From Henriciella barbarensis (GTDB lineage: Bacteria > Pseudomonadota > Alphaproteobacteria > Caulobacterales > Hyphomonadaceae): a stretch of DNA of 64,000 bases. The stretch spans positions 1,116,001 through 1,180,000 of the forward strand of contig NZ_QWGB01000005.1 in assembly GCF_003576345.1 (NCBI RefSeq). The letters are read 5' to 3'. The notes under the pieces were generated by a model that was not told the DNA's origin, made no database searches, and was given only the letters and a program-made list of their open reading frames with translations. Each line of letters opens with the position of its first letter. The stretch's first letter is position 1. Positions 44,497-52,267 of this stretch are shown one piece after another. A program made the translations under genes and the position numbers.

Positions 44497-45036
44497 TCAC
44501 TGCGGCTCGAAACGCGCGCCGAACCGCTGGATGTCATGCGATGTCGTGGCGTTACCCTCGCGCTGGATCAAATAGAGGCGGTCATACTCATTGGCCTCTA
44601 CAATCGGCCCGCCGGGGTCTGCGCCCAGAAATTCAGCCAGTGCGGGTGTGGTATTGGAGTGGCCCACCACCAATACCGTCATGCCCTCTGCGGTGATTTC
44701 GCCTGCGAGCGATTGCAGATCTGAAGCGTCATAAAGCTGCACATCCATGCCGAGCCGCTCTGCCAGCGGCGCAGCGGTTTCGCGGGTGCGGCGATAGTCA
44801 CTGGACCAGATTTTCTCGATACCCTTATCCGCCAAAAGGTCAGCAAGCGTATCGGCCCGGGACAAGCCATCGCCGGTAAGCGATGGATCGTCGCCAGACT
44901 GCTTTTCTGCATGGCGCACGAGATAGACCGTGTACGTGGTGTCGGAGTACTCACCCGTATCTCCGGGTAATCCCGCGCAAGAAGTGACCGCGAACGCCGC
45001 GGCAAGAATTGTCAGGAGCAGAGTGAGGGGCTTCAT
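44497..45036 (-). CDS. Histidine phosphatase family lipoprotein (SixA-like)
   Basis: 179 residues. Signal and lipobox end VTSC (Cys at 20). The catalytic RHAEK (Arg-His) and the second catalytic His in VVGHSNTTP mark the PGAM/SixA fold; YRRTRETAAPLA carries the phosphate Arg. Being lipid-anchored, it would act on an extracytoplasmic phosphate ester; the substrate is unknown. It lies 14 bases downstream of cysS, in the same direction, so it may be cotranscribed. Confidence 0.85.
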   Translation of the reverse strand: MKPLTLLLTILAAAFAVTSCAGLPGDTGEYSDTTYTVYLVRHAEKQSGDDPSLTGDGLSRADTLADLLADKGIEKIWSSDYRRTRETAAPLAERLGMDVQLYDASDLQSLAGEITAEGMTVLVVGHSNTTPALAEFLGADPGGPIVEANEYDRLYLIQREGNATTSHDIQRFGARFEPQ

Positions 45037-45050
45037 CGGTTCAATCCAGA

Positions 45051-46436
45051 CTAAATACGGCGCCAGGTTGAGCCACCTGCGCCATCCATGACTTCGATGC
45101 CTTCGGCGGCAAGCTGTTCACGAATCCGGTCGGCCTCGGCCCAGTCTTTCGCCTGACGTGCGTCAAGCCGAGCCTGAACCAGCGCGTCGATGCGGACTTT
45201 ATCATCCTCGCTGCCGCCTTGCTCCCAGGCAGAAGGTGTCAGCGTCAGCAGGCCGAGTTTCTCACCCGCCGCGAGGAGCTCGGCGCGTGCTTTTGCCATC
45301 TTCGGTGCGTCATTGGCATCTGCAGCCAGGTTTGCCTCAGAAGCAAGCCGCGACAGTTCTGCCAGCGCAACCGGCGTGTTGAGGTCATCATAGAGCGCCT
45401 TGTCGATGCTCTTGTCGCTCGCCTCGCCGCCTTCAGCCTCCCAGACGCGGCGTAGCGCGCCATAGATGCGGCCGAGCGTCGTCTTCGACTGCTCCAGCAG
45501 GTCGCGCGTCCAGTCGAGCGGGGCGCGGTAGTGGCCAGACAGAAGTGCAAAGCGCAGCACTTCGCCTGGCCACTCCTCAAGAAGCTCATGGATCAGCTTC
45601 ACATTGCCGAGCGATTTCGACATCTTCTCGCCGTCCATGTCGAGAAAGCCATTGTGTAGCCAGTAGCGCGCCATCGGCTCACCATGGGCGCACTCGGACT
45701 GTGCGATCTCATTCTCATGATGTGGAAACTGGAGGTCGATGCCGCCGGCGTGAATATCGATCGTTTTGCCTAGATGGGCGGCAATCATCGACGAGCACTC
45801 AATGTGCCAGCCCGGGCGTCCGGGGCCCCACGGGCTATCCCACGTCGCGTCTTCGGGTTCGCCCTCCTTGGCGAGTTTCCACAGAGCGAAGTCTGCCGGG
45901 TTACGTTTTTCGTCCGACACCGCCACGCGGGCGCCGGCTTCATTGTCTTCAAGTTTGCGACCCGACAGCTTGCCGTAGTCTTCCATCTGGCTGACGTCGA
46001 AAAAGACGCCAGACGCAGATTTGTAGGCATAGCCTTTCCTGACCAGCTGCTCGGTCAGGCGAACCATCCCGTCGATGTGCTTTGTGGCCCAAGGCTCAAT
46101 CGTCGGCGGCAGGACATTCAGCGCGGCTATGTCGGCATTGTAGATCGCGCCGTATTTTTGCGTGATCTCTGGTATCGGTGTGCCTTCTTCGAGCGAACGG
46201 GCAATGATCTTGTCTTCTACGTCAGTGATGTTGCGCGCATAGACGACAGAAGCTTCGCCATAGGTACGCCGAAGAAGCCGGAACAGAATATCGAAGACGA
46301 CCGGTGGGCGCGCATTGCCGATATGCGCATAATTATAAACGGTCGGCCCACAGACATAGAGCGTCACGCGGTTCGCATCCTGCGGTTCGAAAACCTGCTT
46401 TTTTCGTCCGAGCGTATTGTAGAGCTTCAACGGCAT
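45051..46436 (-). CDS. cysS: Cysteinyl-tRNA synthetase
   Basis: 461 residues. Class I synthetase: HIGH-type motif in YNYAHIGNARP, the zinc site beginning with LYVCGPTVYN and the later HIECSSM and HHENEIAQSECAHG, and the KMSKS motif in GEKMSKSLGN. A C-terminal helical domain ends with RIREQLAAEGIEVMDGAGGS. Charges tRNA-Cys. Upstream is the broken GT87 gene; downstream the lipoprotein phosphatase. Confidence 0.96.
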   Translation of the reverse strand: MPLKLYNTLGRKKQVFEPQDANRVTLYVCGPTVYNYAHIGNARPPVVFDILFRLLRRTYGEASVVYARNITDVEDKIIARSLEEGTPIPEITQKYGAIYNADIAALNVLPPTIEPWATKHIDGMVRLTEQLVRKGYAYKSASGVFFDVSQMEDYGKLSGRKLEDNEAGARVAVSDEKRNPADFALWKLAKEGEPEDATWDSPWGPGRPGWHIECSSMIAAHLGKTIDIHAGGIDLQFPHHENEIAQSECAHGEPMARYWLHNGFLDMDGEKMSKSLGNVKLIHELLEEWPGEVLRFALLSGHYRAPLDWTRDLLEQSKTTLGRIYGALRRVWEAEGGEASDKSIDKALYDDLNTPVALAELSRLASEANLAADANDAPKMAKARAELLAAGEKLGLLTLTPSAWEQGGSEDDKVRIDALVQARLDARQAKDWAEADRIREQLAAEGIEVMDGAGGSTWRRI

Positions 46437-46509
46437 GTGGCGTCAGTTTCCTTGGGGATCTCTGCGGTTTCGATATTTGTGTGTGCATGCGCGCAAATGG
46501 GGCTTCGCG

Positions 46510-47702
46510 TCAATTCGTGCCTGATACGGATGCTGGCGCCGGCTCTTCTGTGCGGCATGCCGAGATACGTTGAGCCAGAACCAGCGCTGAGCCTGCCAGG
46601 ATGGCCGGGCCTAGCGGCAAAAAGAATGTGATGACTGGAAGCAGGAAGAGCGCGATCAGCATCAGATTAAGCCGCGTCGGCCCACTTCGGCTTGCTCGGA
46701 TTTCGCTTTCAAGGACGAGGAATAGCGCAGGCACCAGCGCCATCATGTCATAGTTGAAGGCGTAGGGTGAGAAGAGGAAAACGCAGACAAGCAGCAGGGC
46801 CTGCTCCATTTCCGGAGCCGCCGATGGTTTCCGGAATGTCCAGACTGTGAGGCCCAGCGCCAATAGCGAAAATGGTGCCTGCAATGCCATCGCATATGAG
46901 GCATCCCACCCCTGTAGCCGGCCGAGCGCAAACCCTGTTGGCATCATGCGCAGGAACACCCCCGTTCCTTCCTCGGCGACGATGCGCTGGAAGGGCATTA
47001 CGTGTTCGAAATAGCCGCGCCACATATCGATCCCGAATATCAGCGCAGAGAGCCCGACCAGCGCGATGCTCGTGCAAATGGCTGAAACAATTACGGTCCA
47101 GTGCCCTCGCAGCAACAAGAACAGCGGTATCAGTAGGCCAAGCCGAGGCTTGATAGTGAGGGTGCCAAGGCAGACCCCCGCAAGTATCGGACGCCTGTCA
47201 GCAAGGCGCACACCCAGATAGAGAAGCGCGCCGGTCAGAAAGCCGTTCTGTCCAAAGGCGGCGTTCACGGCAAAAGCAGGGGCTGTCAGCACAAAGACGC
47301 CATAGGCCCTTGATGTTTCATGCCCGCCGCGATGCGAGGGGCGGTCAGCCAGATAAAAAGCGCGCCGCCGACGAGGAGCCACAGGACATAGGCGGGCAGA
47401 TAGCCCAGCCATGCAAGCGGAAAGACGAAGAACAGATAGTGCGGCGGATAGGACCAGTTCAGGCCAAGCGCCAAACCATACTGCGCTTCGAGAAACGTGC
47501 GGTACTCAGCCACTTTCAGTAACGTCTCAGAGAGGCCGCTCAAGACAAGTTTGCTGGCGCTGTAATAGTTGACGAAGTCGCGGCCGATCAGCTCGTGTCC
47601 GGATGCATCGACAAGACCGTCGCTCCTGGTCAGGTAAATCGCATAGCAGACCGCCGCGAGGCAGATGAAACTCACCGCTTAGTATCGAAAAAGCCGTTGC
47701 AT
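46510..47702 (-). pseudogene. DUF2029 / GT87 polyprenyl-phosphate-sugar glycosyltransferase, broken
   Basis: The two pieces together form one DUF2029-type membrane glycosyltransferase of roughly 390-400 codons. N-terminal piece: an ATG at 47702 with AAGG upstream encodes seven codons then TAA (47679-47681); reading through gives AVSFICLAAVCYAIYL and the catalytic GRDFVNYYSAS motif. It then runs to about 47307, where a frameshift (one base missing, most simply in the GGG at 47307-47309) breaks the frame. The C-terminal piece continues with TSRAYGVFVLTAPAFAVNA and ends at 46510. A GTG at 47675 could restart translation but only for a 129-residue fragment. Two independent lesions argue for decay, although a sequencing error at one site is possible. 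Confidence 0.8.
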
Positions 47703-47797
47703 AGTGCCTTGCAGGTGTGGCCCGGAGGCGGTGTCCAGAAAGACCGGTCTACCTCAACAGTCTTAATGAGCCGCTTCCGCAGGCCGCGGCTTCGGCG

Positions 47798-49207
47798 CTA
47801 AGGCACAACCGTCACGCGCGGAGAATCCGCCAGATCATCGGATTGCGTCGCCAGCGACTGAAGCAGCATCAGCATGCTTAGCAGTTCGATAGACCTGTCG
47901 TCTGGATCATCGAGCGTGTCGACGATATGCCAGTCGCGTCCGCGATATGGGACAGAATTGGCGCTACGTCCCTCGTGAACCCTGAACAGGATATGCTGGT
48001 CGCAGGCATGCGGCGTCGTCCAGCAGTTTTCCGCTGTGCTTTCGTAGGCCGTGTCGGGCAGGGTCCGGCGGCGTTCTCTTGTGTCGCCGGTCAGGTCTCT
48101 TCGAGCAATCTGAGCGGCAAAATCCAGTATTTCATAGGGTGATCGAATGCTGACCGCCAGTTCACCGAAGTGCTCGAGCCTGCCAAGCTCCTGCTCGCCC
48201 ACGCCGTCTTCCTCGCCGCTTTCTGACTGCGCGCGCAGGCCTCGAATGAGCCTGTCGAGAGGGACCGTGTCATCACTGGTGCGCTCAACGCTGTCGACCG
48301 CTTCGAGAATCCTGCGCCTAGCTTCGATTTCGGTGCTGACGTTTTCCAGAAGCCGACGCTTCTGCTCATTGTCGAGACGCTTCAGATCGCGGCCTCCAAG
48401 ATTGGCGCTACCCAGCTGCGAGACCACCCAGGCCCGGCACGTCAGATCGACAACGCGGGCGCTTTCCTGATCGCTCAGATCTTCGATGTCGAGCACAGGG
48501 GGGTGCCTGAAACAAAGCCGGAAACCGCCCGGCTCGCCGATGATGTCGAACGCTTTCGTCTTTCTGTCTGGCACGATGGACAGCCGGTCGGTGGCGATGC
48601 CTTGCTCCTCGATAAGGCCCAGAACGTCCTCTTGTGACATGTCTTCGATGATCGTGTTGTCGCCCAGAAGCGGTTCTGTGCTGAGACCGAGAGCGGTCAA
48701 AAGGCGTAAACGTCTCCGAAGAAACGAAGGGCCGAAAGATTCAGATTTGTTATGGATCGGTAGGCCGCTCCAGCCAATCTCGTCAACCACCAGGGTTAGT
48801 ACGAACTCACGATCATAGGATTGCGCGAGAAGTCGCTCTACGATGCCAAGTTCGAGAGGGCGCGTCATGATCCGGATGAAGGCGGCATTGTTGAGCTGCG
48901 ACACCGTATAGCGCGGCGTTGAATCCTGAAGCGTAAATCCGGGTAGCAGGTCGGCGTTATCGAAAACGAAATTGGCAGGTACGTCGGCCCCCAACAATAG
49001 GTCGCCGCGCGACCGGCTGTCGATATTTGACAATGACGCGAAAAATGCCGGCTCACCGGCTGCGCGGCGCAAGATGTTCAGCAAGACGAATTGTTGCTCG
49101 GTTTTTGCGATTTCGGCGTTCGTACGAAGCGCACCGTTGCCGATTGGCTCTCTCGACGCGCACGACACCATGAGCGCCAGTCCCAGCGCCACCATCAAAA
49201 TTCGCAT
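47798..49207 (-). CDS. Large putative lipoprotein of unknown function
   Basis: 469 residues. ATG at 49207 gives a signal with lipobox MVSC (Cys at about 16). The mature protein starts REPIGNGALRTNAEIAKTEQQFVLLNILRRAAGEPAFF and resembles a family of hypothetical envelope lipoproteins I recall sharing an N-A-x-I-x-K-T-E-x-Q motif and an L-L-N-I-x-R segment. No enzymatic motif. A charged helical part (residues about 280-340) is rich in Arg/Glu. Upstream frame to 49243 adds 12 residues with no ribosome-binding site of its own. Not linked to the broken GT87 gene by function that I can see. Confidence 0.75.
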   Translation of the reverse strand: MRILMVALGLALMVSCASREPIGNGALRTNAEIAKTEQQFVLLNILRRAAGEPAFFASLSNIDSRSRGDLLLGADVPANFVFDNADLLPGFTLQDSTPRYTVSQLNNAAFIRIMTRPLELGIVERLLAQSYDREFVLTLVVDEIGWSGLPIHNKSESFGPSFLRRRLRLLTALGLSTEPLLGDNTIIEDMSQEDVLGLIEEQGIATDRLSIVPDRKTKAFDIIGEPGGFRLCFRHPPVLDIEDLSDQESARVVDLTCRAWVVSQLGSANLGGRDLKRLDNEQKRRLLENVSTEIEARRRILEAVDSVERTSDDTVPLDRLIRGLRAQSESGEEDGVGEQELGRLEHFGELAVSIRSPYEILDFAAQIARRDLTGDTRERRRTLPDTAYESTAENCWTTPHACDQHILFRVHEGRSANSVPYRGRDWHIVDTLDDPDDRSIELLSMLMLLQSLATQSDDLADSPRVTVVP

Positions 49208-49438
49208 ATCTCGCCCCGCCGAACCAATCCAGTGCGGTAACAATTGCGTACAGACAAATTAGTTCCGCAAAGGCAACTCAGGACACCGCTGGAAATAATG
49301 GCGTCTGGCCTTTATATCCAACCGAACGCCCTGAGGGAAAAATCTGGGCGGGCGTTAAGTCCGGTATTGGGGTGCATAGGGCGCACTCACAGAACATCTG
49401 GCTCGACCCCCGTCCCTCAGAAATAGGATGATTTGGCA

Positions 49439-50053
49439 ATGGACGCCATTACGAGAGATGAAAACCGGGGTGAGATGGATCCGGTGAAACGGCCGACGCA
49501 GCAGGAAGCCGAAGACGCCGTTCGCACACTGCTTGCATGGGCGGGCGACGATCCGCGCCGTGAGGGTCTGCTTGATACGCCAAAGCGCGTCGTAAAAGCC
49601 TATAAAGAGTGGTTCCAGGGGTATGAAGAAGACCCTGTGAAGTATCTCTCGCGCACTTTCGATGATGTGCAGGGCTATGACGACATGGTCATGCTGCGTG
49701 AGATCGACGTGGAGAGTCATTGTGAGCACCACATGGCCCCCTTTCTGGGCACCGCTTACGTGGCATACATGCCGACCCAGGCAGTTGTCGGCATCTCCAA
49801 GATCGCTCGCGTGGTCGAGATTTTCGCTAAACGCCTGCAGACACAGGAAACGATGACCGCGCAGATCTGCGACGCCATCACTGACAGCCTCGCACCCGCC
49901 GGTACGGCCGTTCTCATCGATGCGGTTCATCAGTGCATGACGACACGCGGCGTGCACCACCCAAATGTCTCGACGATCACGACCCAGTTCACGGGGGTGT
50001 TCAAGACGGACAAGGATATGCGCGACCGCTTTCTGCGCCTTGCAGGCCGGTAA
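49439..50053 (+). CDS. folE: GTP cyclohydrolase I
   Basis: 204 residues. Converts GTP to dihydroneopterin triphosphate, first step of folate synthesis. Zinc and substrate motifs are canonical: ESHCEHHMAPFLGTAYVAYMP, KIARVVEIFAKRLQTQE, and HQCMTTRGVHHPN with the catalytic His and the second zinc Cys. The ATG at 49439 has AGGA 12 bases upstream; a TTG two codons before it is possible. Monocistronic as far as can be seen. Confidence 0.95.
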   Translation: MDAITRDENRGEMDPVKRPTQQEAEDAVRTLLAWAGDDPRREGLLDTPKRVVKAYKEWFQGYEEDPVKYLSRTFDDVQGYDDMVMLREIDVESHCEHHMAPFLGTAYVAYMPTQAVVGISKIARVVEIFAKRLQTQETMTAQICDAITDSLAPAGTAVLIDAVHQCMTTRGVHHPNVSTITTQFTGVFKTDKDMRDRFLRLAGR

Positions 50054-50116
50054 TCCGCAGGCGGCCAATTGGCCGCATATCCGTTGACCGAAAAATATTC
50101 TAGGAGCCGCCTCGAC

Positions 50117-50470
50117 ATGAGGCGGCTCTTTCATTTTCTGGCCCTGCTGGGACTGTTTGCCTACCTGGCGAACGGTGCCCAGGCGCATCTGCGCATCGTG
50201 CCCGGAGAAACCATCTCCATCCCGATCTGCGGCGACGGTCTTAGCCGCTCGATCAAGATCGAAGTTGGTGGCAGCCATGAGGACACGTCTGACCGCACCT
50301 GCTGCGGTGATTGTATCGTACCTCTTGCCTTGCCGGTCACGGCGCCTCTCCTGCCGTTGCGGACTGTGGCCTCGCGTGTCCGGCCAACACAGCCTGTGCG
50401 GCGCGCAGGCTATCCCCGCTCGCCGCTCTGGCCCGGGGCGCCGCCCCAGGGGCCCCCTCATTTCGCATGA
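50117..50470 (+). CDS. DUF2946-like small secreted protein
   Basis: 117 residues. Signal peptide (FLALLGLFAYLANGAQA) then a short mature part with PICGDGLSR and RTCCGDCIVP, a C-x22-CC-x2-C set that could bind a metal. The C-terminal half is Pro/Ala/Arg-rich. DUF2946 proteins often sit next to copper-tolerance genes and outer-membrane transporters; the downstream gene here is a Met-rich outer-membrane protein, consistent with that. AGGAG lies 10 bases before the ATG. Family assignment is from the Cys pattern and context, not certain. Confidence 0.6.
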   Translation: MRRLFHFLALLGLFAYLANGAQAHLRIVPGETISIPICGDGLSRSIKIEVGGSHEDTSDRTCCGDCIVPLALPVTAPLLPLRTVASRVRPTQPVRRAGYPRSPLWPGAPPQGPPHFA

Positions 50471-50536
50471 CCTGAAAACCTATTGATCTCGCAGCAGTCT
50501 TGCTGCGCGGCACCTTCTTTTCATGCGAGAAACAAG

Positions 50537-51628
50537 ATGAACAACAGAACGCTCTGCGCAGCGGCTGCGCTTACCTTTGCCGTGCTTCCTTCTGCCGACG
50601 CCCATGAGGGCGATGGCGGTGTGGTCACCTATGCCAGCGATCATGCCCCGATTGGTGGCATGGCCGACCACCGCCACAAGAAGGGCGAGTGGATGGTCTC
50701 CTATCGGTATATGTATATGGACATGTCTGGTAACCGGATCGGCACCGATGAGGTCGACCCGGACACCATTGCCACCACTATTCCCAACCGCTTTGCAGGC
50801 GCTCCAATGATGCCGCCGACGCTGCGTGTCGTGCCGCTGGAAATGCCGATGAAGATGCATATGGCGGGGGCGATGTACGGTCTGACGGACCGCATCACCC
50901 TGATGGGCATGGTCAATTACCACACCAAGGAAATGGATCACCGCACCTATCAGGGCGGAATGGGCACGACCGTTCTGGGCAACTTCACGACCGAAGTTTC
51001 CGGCTGGGGCGATACGAGTGTCGGCGCTATTTTTGGCCTCGACGATGGCTCGCGCCCGCATGCTCAGGTCAATGCCTCGCTCGTGCTATCTATCCCGACT
51101 GGGTCGATCACGGAGAGCGGCCGCGTCCTGACACCAATGAATATGCGCCCTGAGATGCGGCTGCCTTATCCGATGCAGCTCGGCTCGGGCACGTACGATC
51201 TCAAACCGGCGCTCACGGCCCGCAGCCGTGCTGGGCAGTGGAGCTATGGGGCACAGGCTTCGGCAGTCATCAGGCTGGACGAAAATGATGAAGGTTACGC
51301 GCTTGGCGATGTCTTCGAAGCGACCGGCTGGCTGGCCTACGAGCCTCGCCCGTGGGTCTCGCTGTCCGGCCGTCTCAAGGCCACGTCTAAAGGCGCCGTC
51401 GACGGTATCGATTCCAGCATCATGGCGCCTGTTCAGACGGCGAACCCTGAAAATCATGGCGGCGAAACGGTCGAGGCCCTCCTCGGCGTCAATCTGGCCG
51501 GGTCAGAGGGCGTCGTACGCGGCCACCGCCTCGCGCTCGAATTCGGCGTTCCGCTGTACCGCGACCTGAACGGTCCGCAGCTTGAAACCGATTATACGCT
51601 GACCCTGGGTTGGCAAAAAGCCTTCTAG
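50537..51628 (+). CDS. Outer-membrane protein with Met/His-rich regions, putative copper role
   Basis: 363 residues. Signal peptide ends ADA-H. The mature part begins HEGDGG and has clusters of Met and His: SYRYMYMDMSG, PLEMPMKMHMAGAM and NYHTKEMDHRT. Alternating hydrophobic strands (VDVSL-like) and a C-terminal aromatic-ending strand (TLGWQKAF) point to a beta-barrel of the phenol-degradation meta pathway/transporter type often adjacent to copper genes. M-x-M motifs are typical of Cu(I) contact. Follows the DUF2946-like gene by 66 bases. A hairpin at 51636-51667 follows the stop. Confidence 0.68.
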   Translation: MNNRTLCAAAALTFAVLPSADAHEGDGGVVTYASDHAPIGGMADHRHKKGEWMVSYRYMYMDMSGNRIGTDEVDPDTIATTIPNRFAGAPMMPPTLRVVPLEMPMKMHMAGAMYGLTDRITLMGMVNYHTKEMDHRTYQGGMGTTVLGNFTTEVSGWGDTSVGAIFGLDDGSRPHAQVNASLVLSIPTGSITESGRVLTPMNMRPEMRLPYPMQLGSGTYDLKPALTARSRAGQWSYGAQASAVIRLDENDEGYALGDVFEATGWLAYEPRPWVSLSGRLKATSKGAVDGIDSSIMAPVQTANPENHGGETVEALLGVNLAGSEGVVRGHRLALEFGVPLYRDLNGPQLETDYTLTLGWQKAF

Positions 51629-51635
51629 AACCAGA

Positions 51636-51667
51636 CTGGCCGGGACGCCGCTTGGTGTCCCGGCCAG
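51636..51667 (+). terminator. GC-rich hairpin after the Met-rich outer-membrane protein gene
   Basis: Perfect 11-bp stem CTGGCCGGGAC (51636-51646) with GTCCCGGCCAG (51657-51667), 10-base loop, 7 bases after the stop. No T-run follows, so it may be a factor-assisted terminator or an RNA 3'-protecting hairpin. Confidence 0.6.
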
Positions 51668-51696
51668 ATAGGACTTGACCCTGCGCGTGCCTCGAA

Positions 51697-51713
51697 TTAT
51701 TGTTTTTCGATAA
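51697..51713 (+). promoter_or_regulatory. Possible operator upstream of the unknown gene at 51737
   Basis: Near-palindrome TTATTG (51697-51702), TTTTT, CGATAA (51708-51713), 5 of 6 arm positions complementary. It is the most AT-rich spot of the region and ends 23 bases before the start codon, a normal operator position. Confidence 0.35.
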
Positions 51714-51736
51714 TAACGAGAAGAAGGACGCCTCCC

Positions 51737-52162
51737 ATGCGCGCAGAACTGGTCCGTGTCGGTCTCCACCAGGTGGATATCAAAGTCGTCACCGAACAAG
51801 GCGAAATGCACGTCCTGCAGTGGCGCCGTAACCTCCTCTGGGACGAAGTTTTGCTCGATGGAAAACGCCAGGGGCACTCTGGCGGTTTTGGCCGTGAAAA
51901 ATGCTACGGCCTTGTCTTCGGCAAGCGGGCCGACGGCACGGGCGGCACCAAGGTCATGCTCCTGCTCGACCCGGCCACCAGCTATGGCAACTGGGGCAAT
52001 CCGCACCAGCAGCTATCGGGCGTGCGCCTTGAGACGGCAGACGGTCCGATCGTCGCCTTTGGCACGCTGGACCCGAAAAACCTTCAGAAGCCTGCGACCT
52101 TTGCCGACTGGATGAAGAAGTCGATGGGCATGGAATGGGGTGATGAGCGTCGCCCGCATTAA
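51737..52162 (+). CDS. Hypothetical protein
   Basis: 141 residues, no signal peptide and no hydrophobic segment, so cytosolic. Begins MRAELVRVGLHQVDIKVVTEQGEMHVLQWRRNLLWDEVLLDG, which suggests beta strands with regularly spaced Trp and Val, then a Gly-rich GGFGREKCYGLVFG and DPATSYGNWG. I do not recognise the family. GGA-type ribosome-binding site AGAAGGAC precedes the ATG and an AT-rich dyad lies upstream. It is convergent with hrpB with 105 bases between. Confidence 0.7.
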   Translation: MRAELVRVGLHQVDIKVVTEQGEMHVLQWRRNLLWDEVLLDGKRQGHSGGFGREKCYGLVFGKRADGTGGTKVMLLLDPATSYGNWGNPHQQLSGVRLETADGPIVAFGTLDPKNLQKPATFADWMKKSMGMEWGDERRPH

Positions 52163-52267
52163 ACAACACAACCTGATGGTGAGCAAAGTAGAACCAAGAG
52201 ACGTCTAGCGAGAAAAATCGCCCTCGTCCTTCGACTTGGCTCAGGATGAAGACGACACGGTTTCTGT

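Noticed and set aside
47286-47340. Programmed -1 frameshift in the GT87 gene
   Set aside because: The slip site is only a G3 run with no typical heptamer, and a nonsense codon at position 8 makes a functional product unlikely. Decay is simpler.
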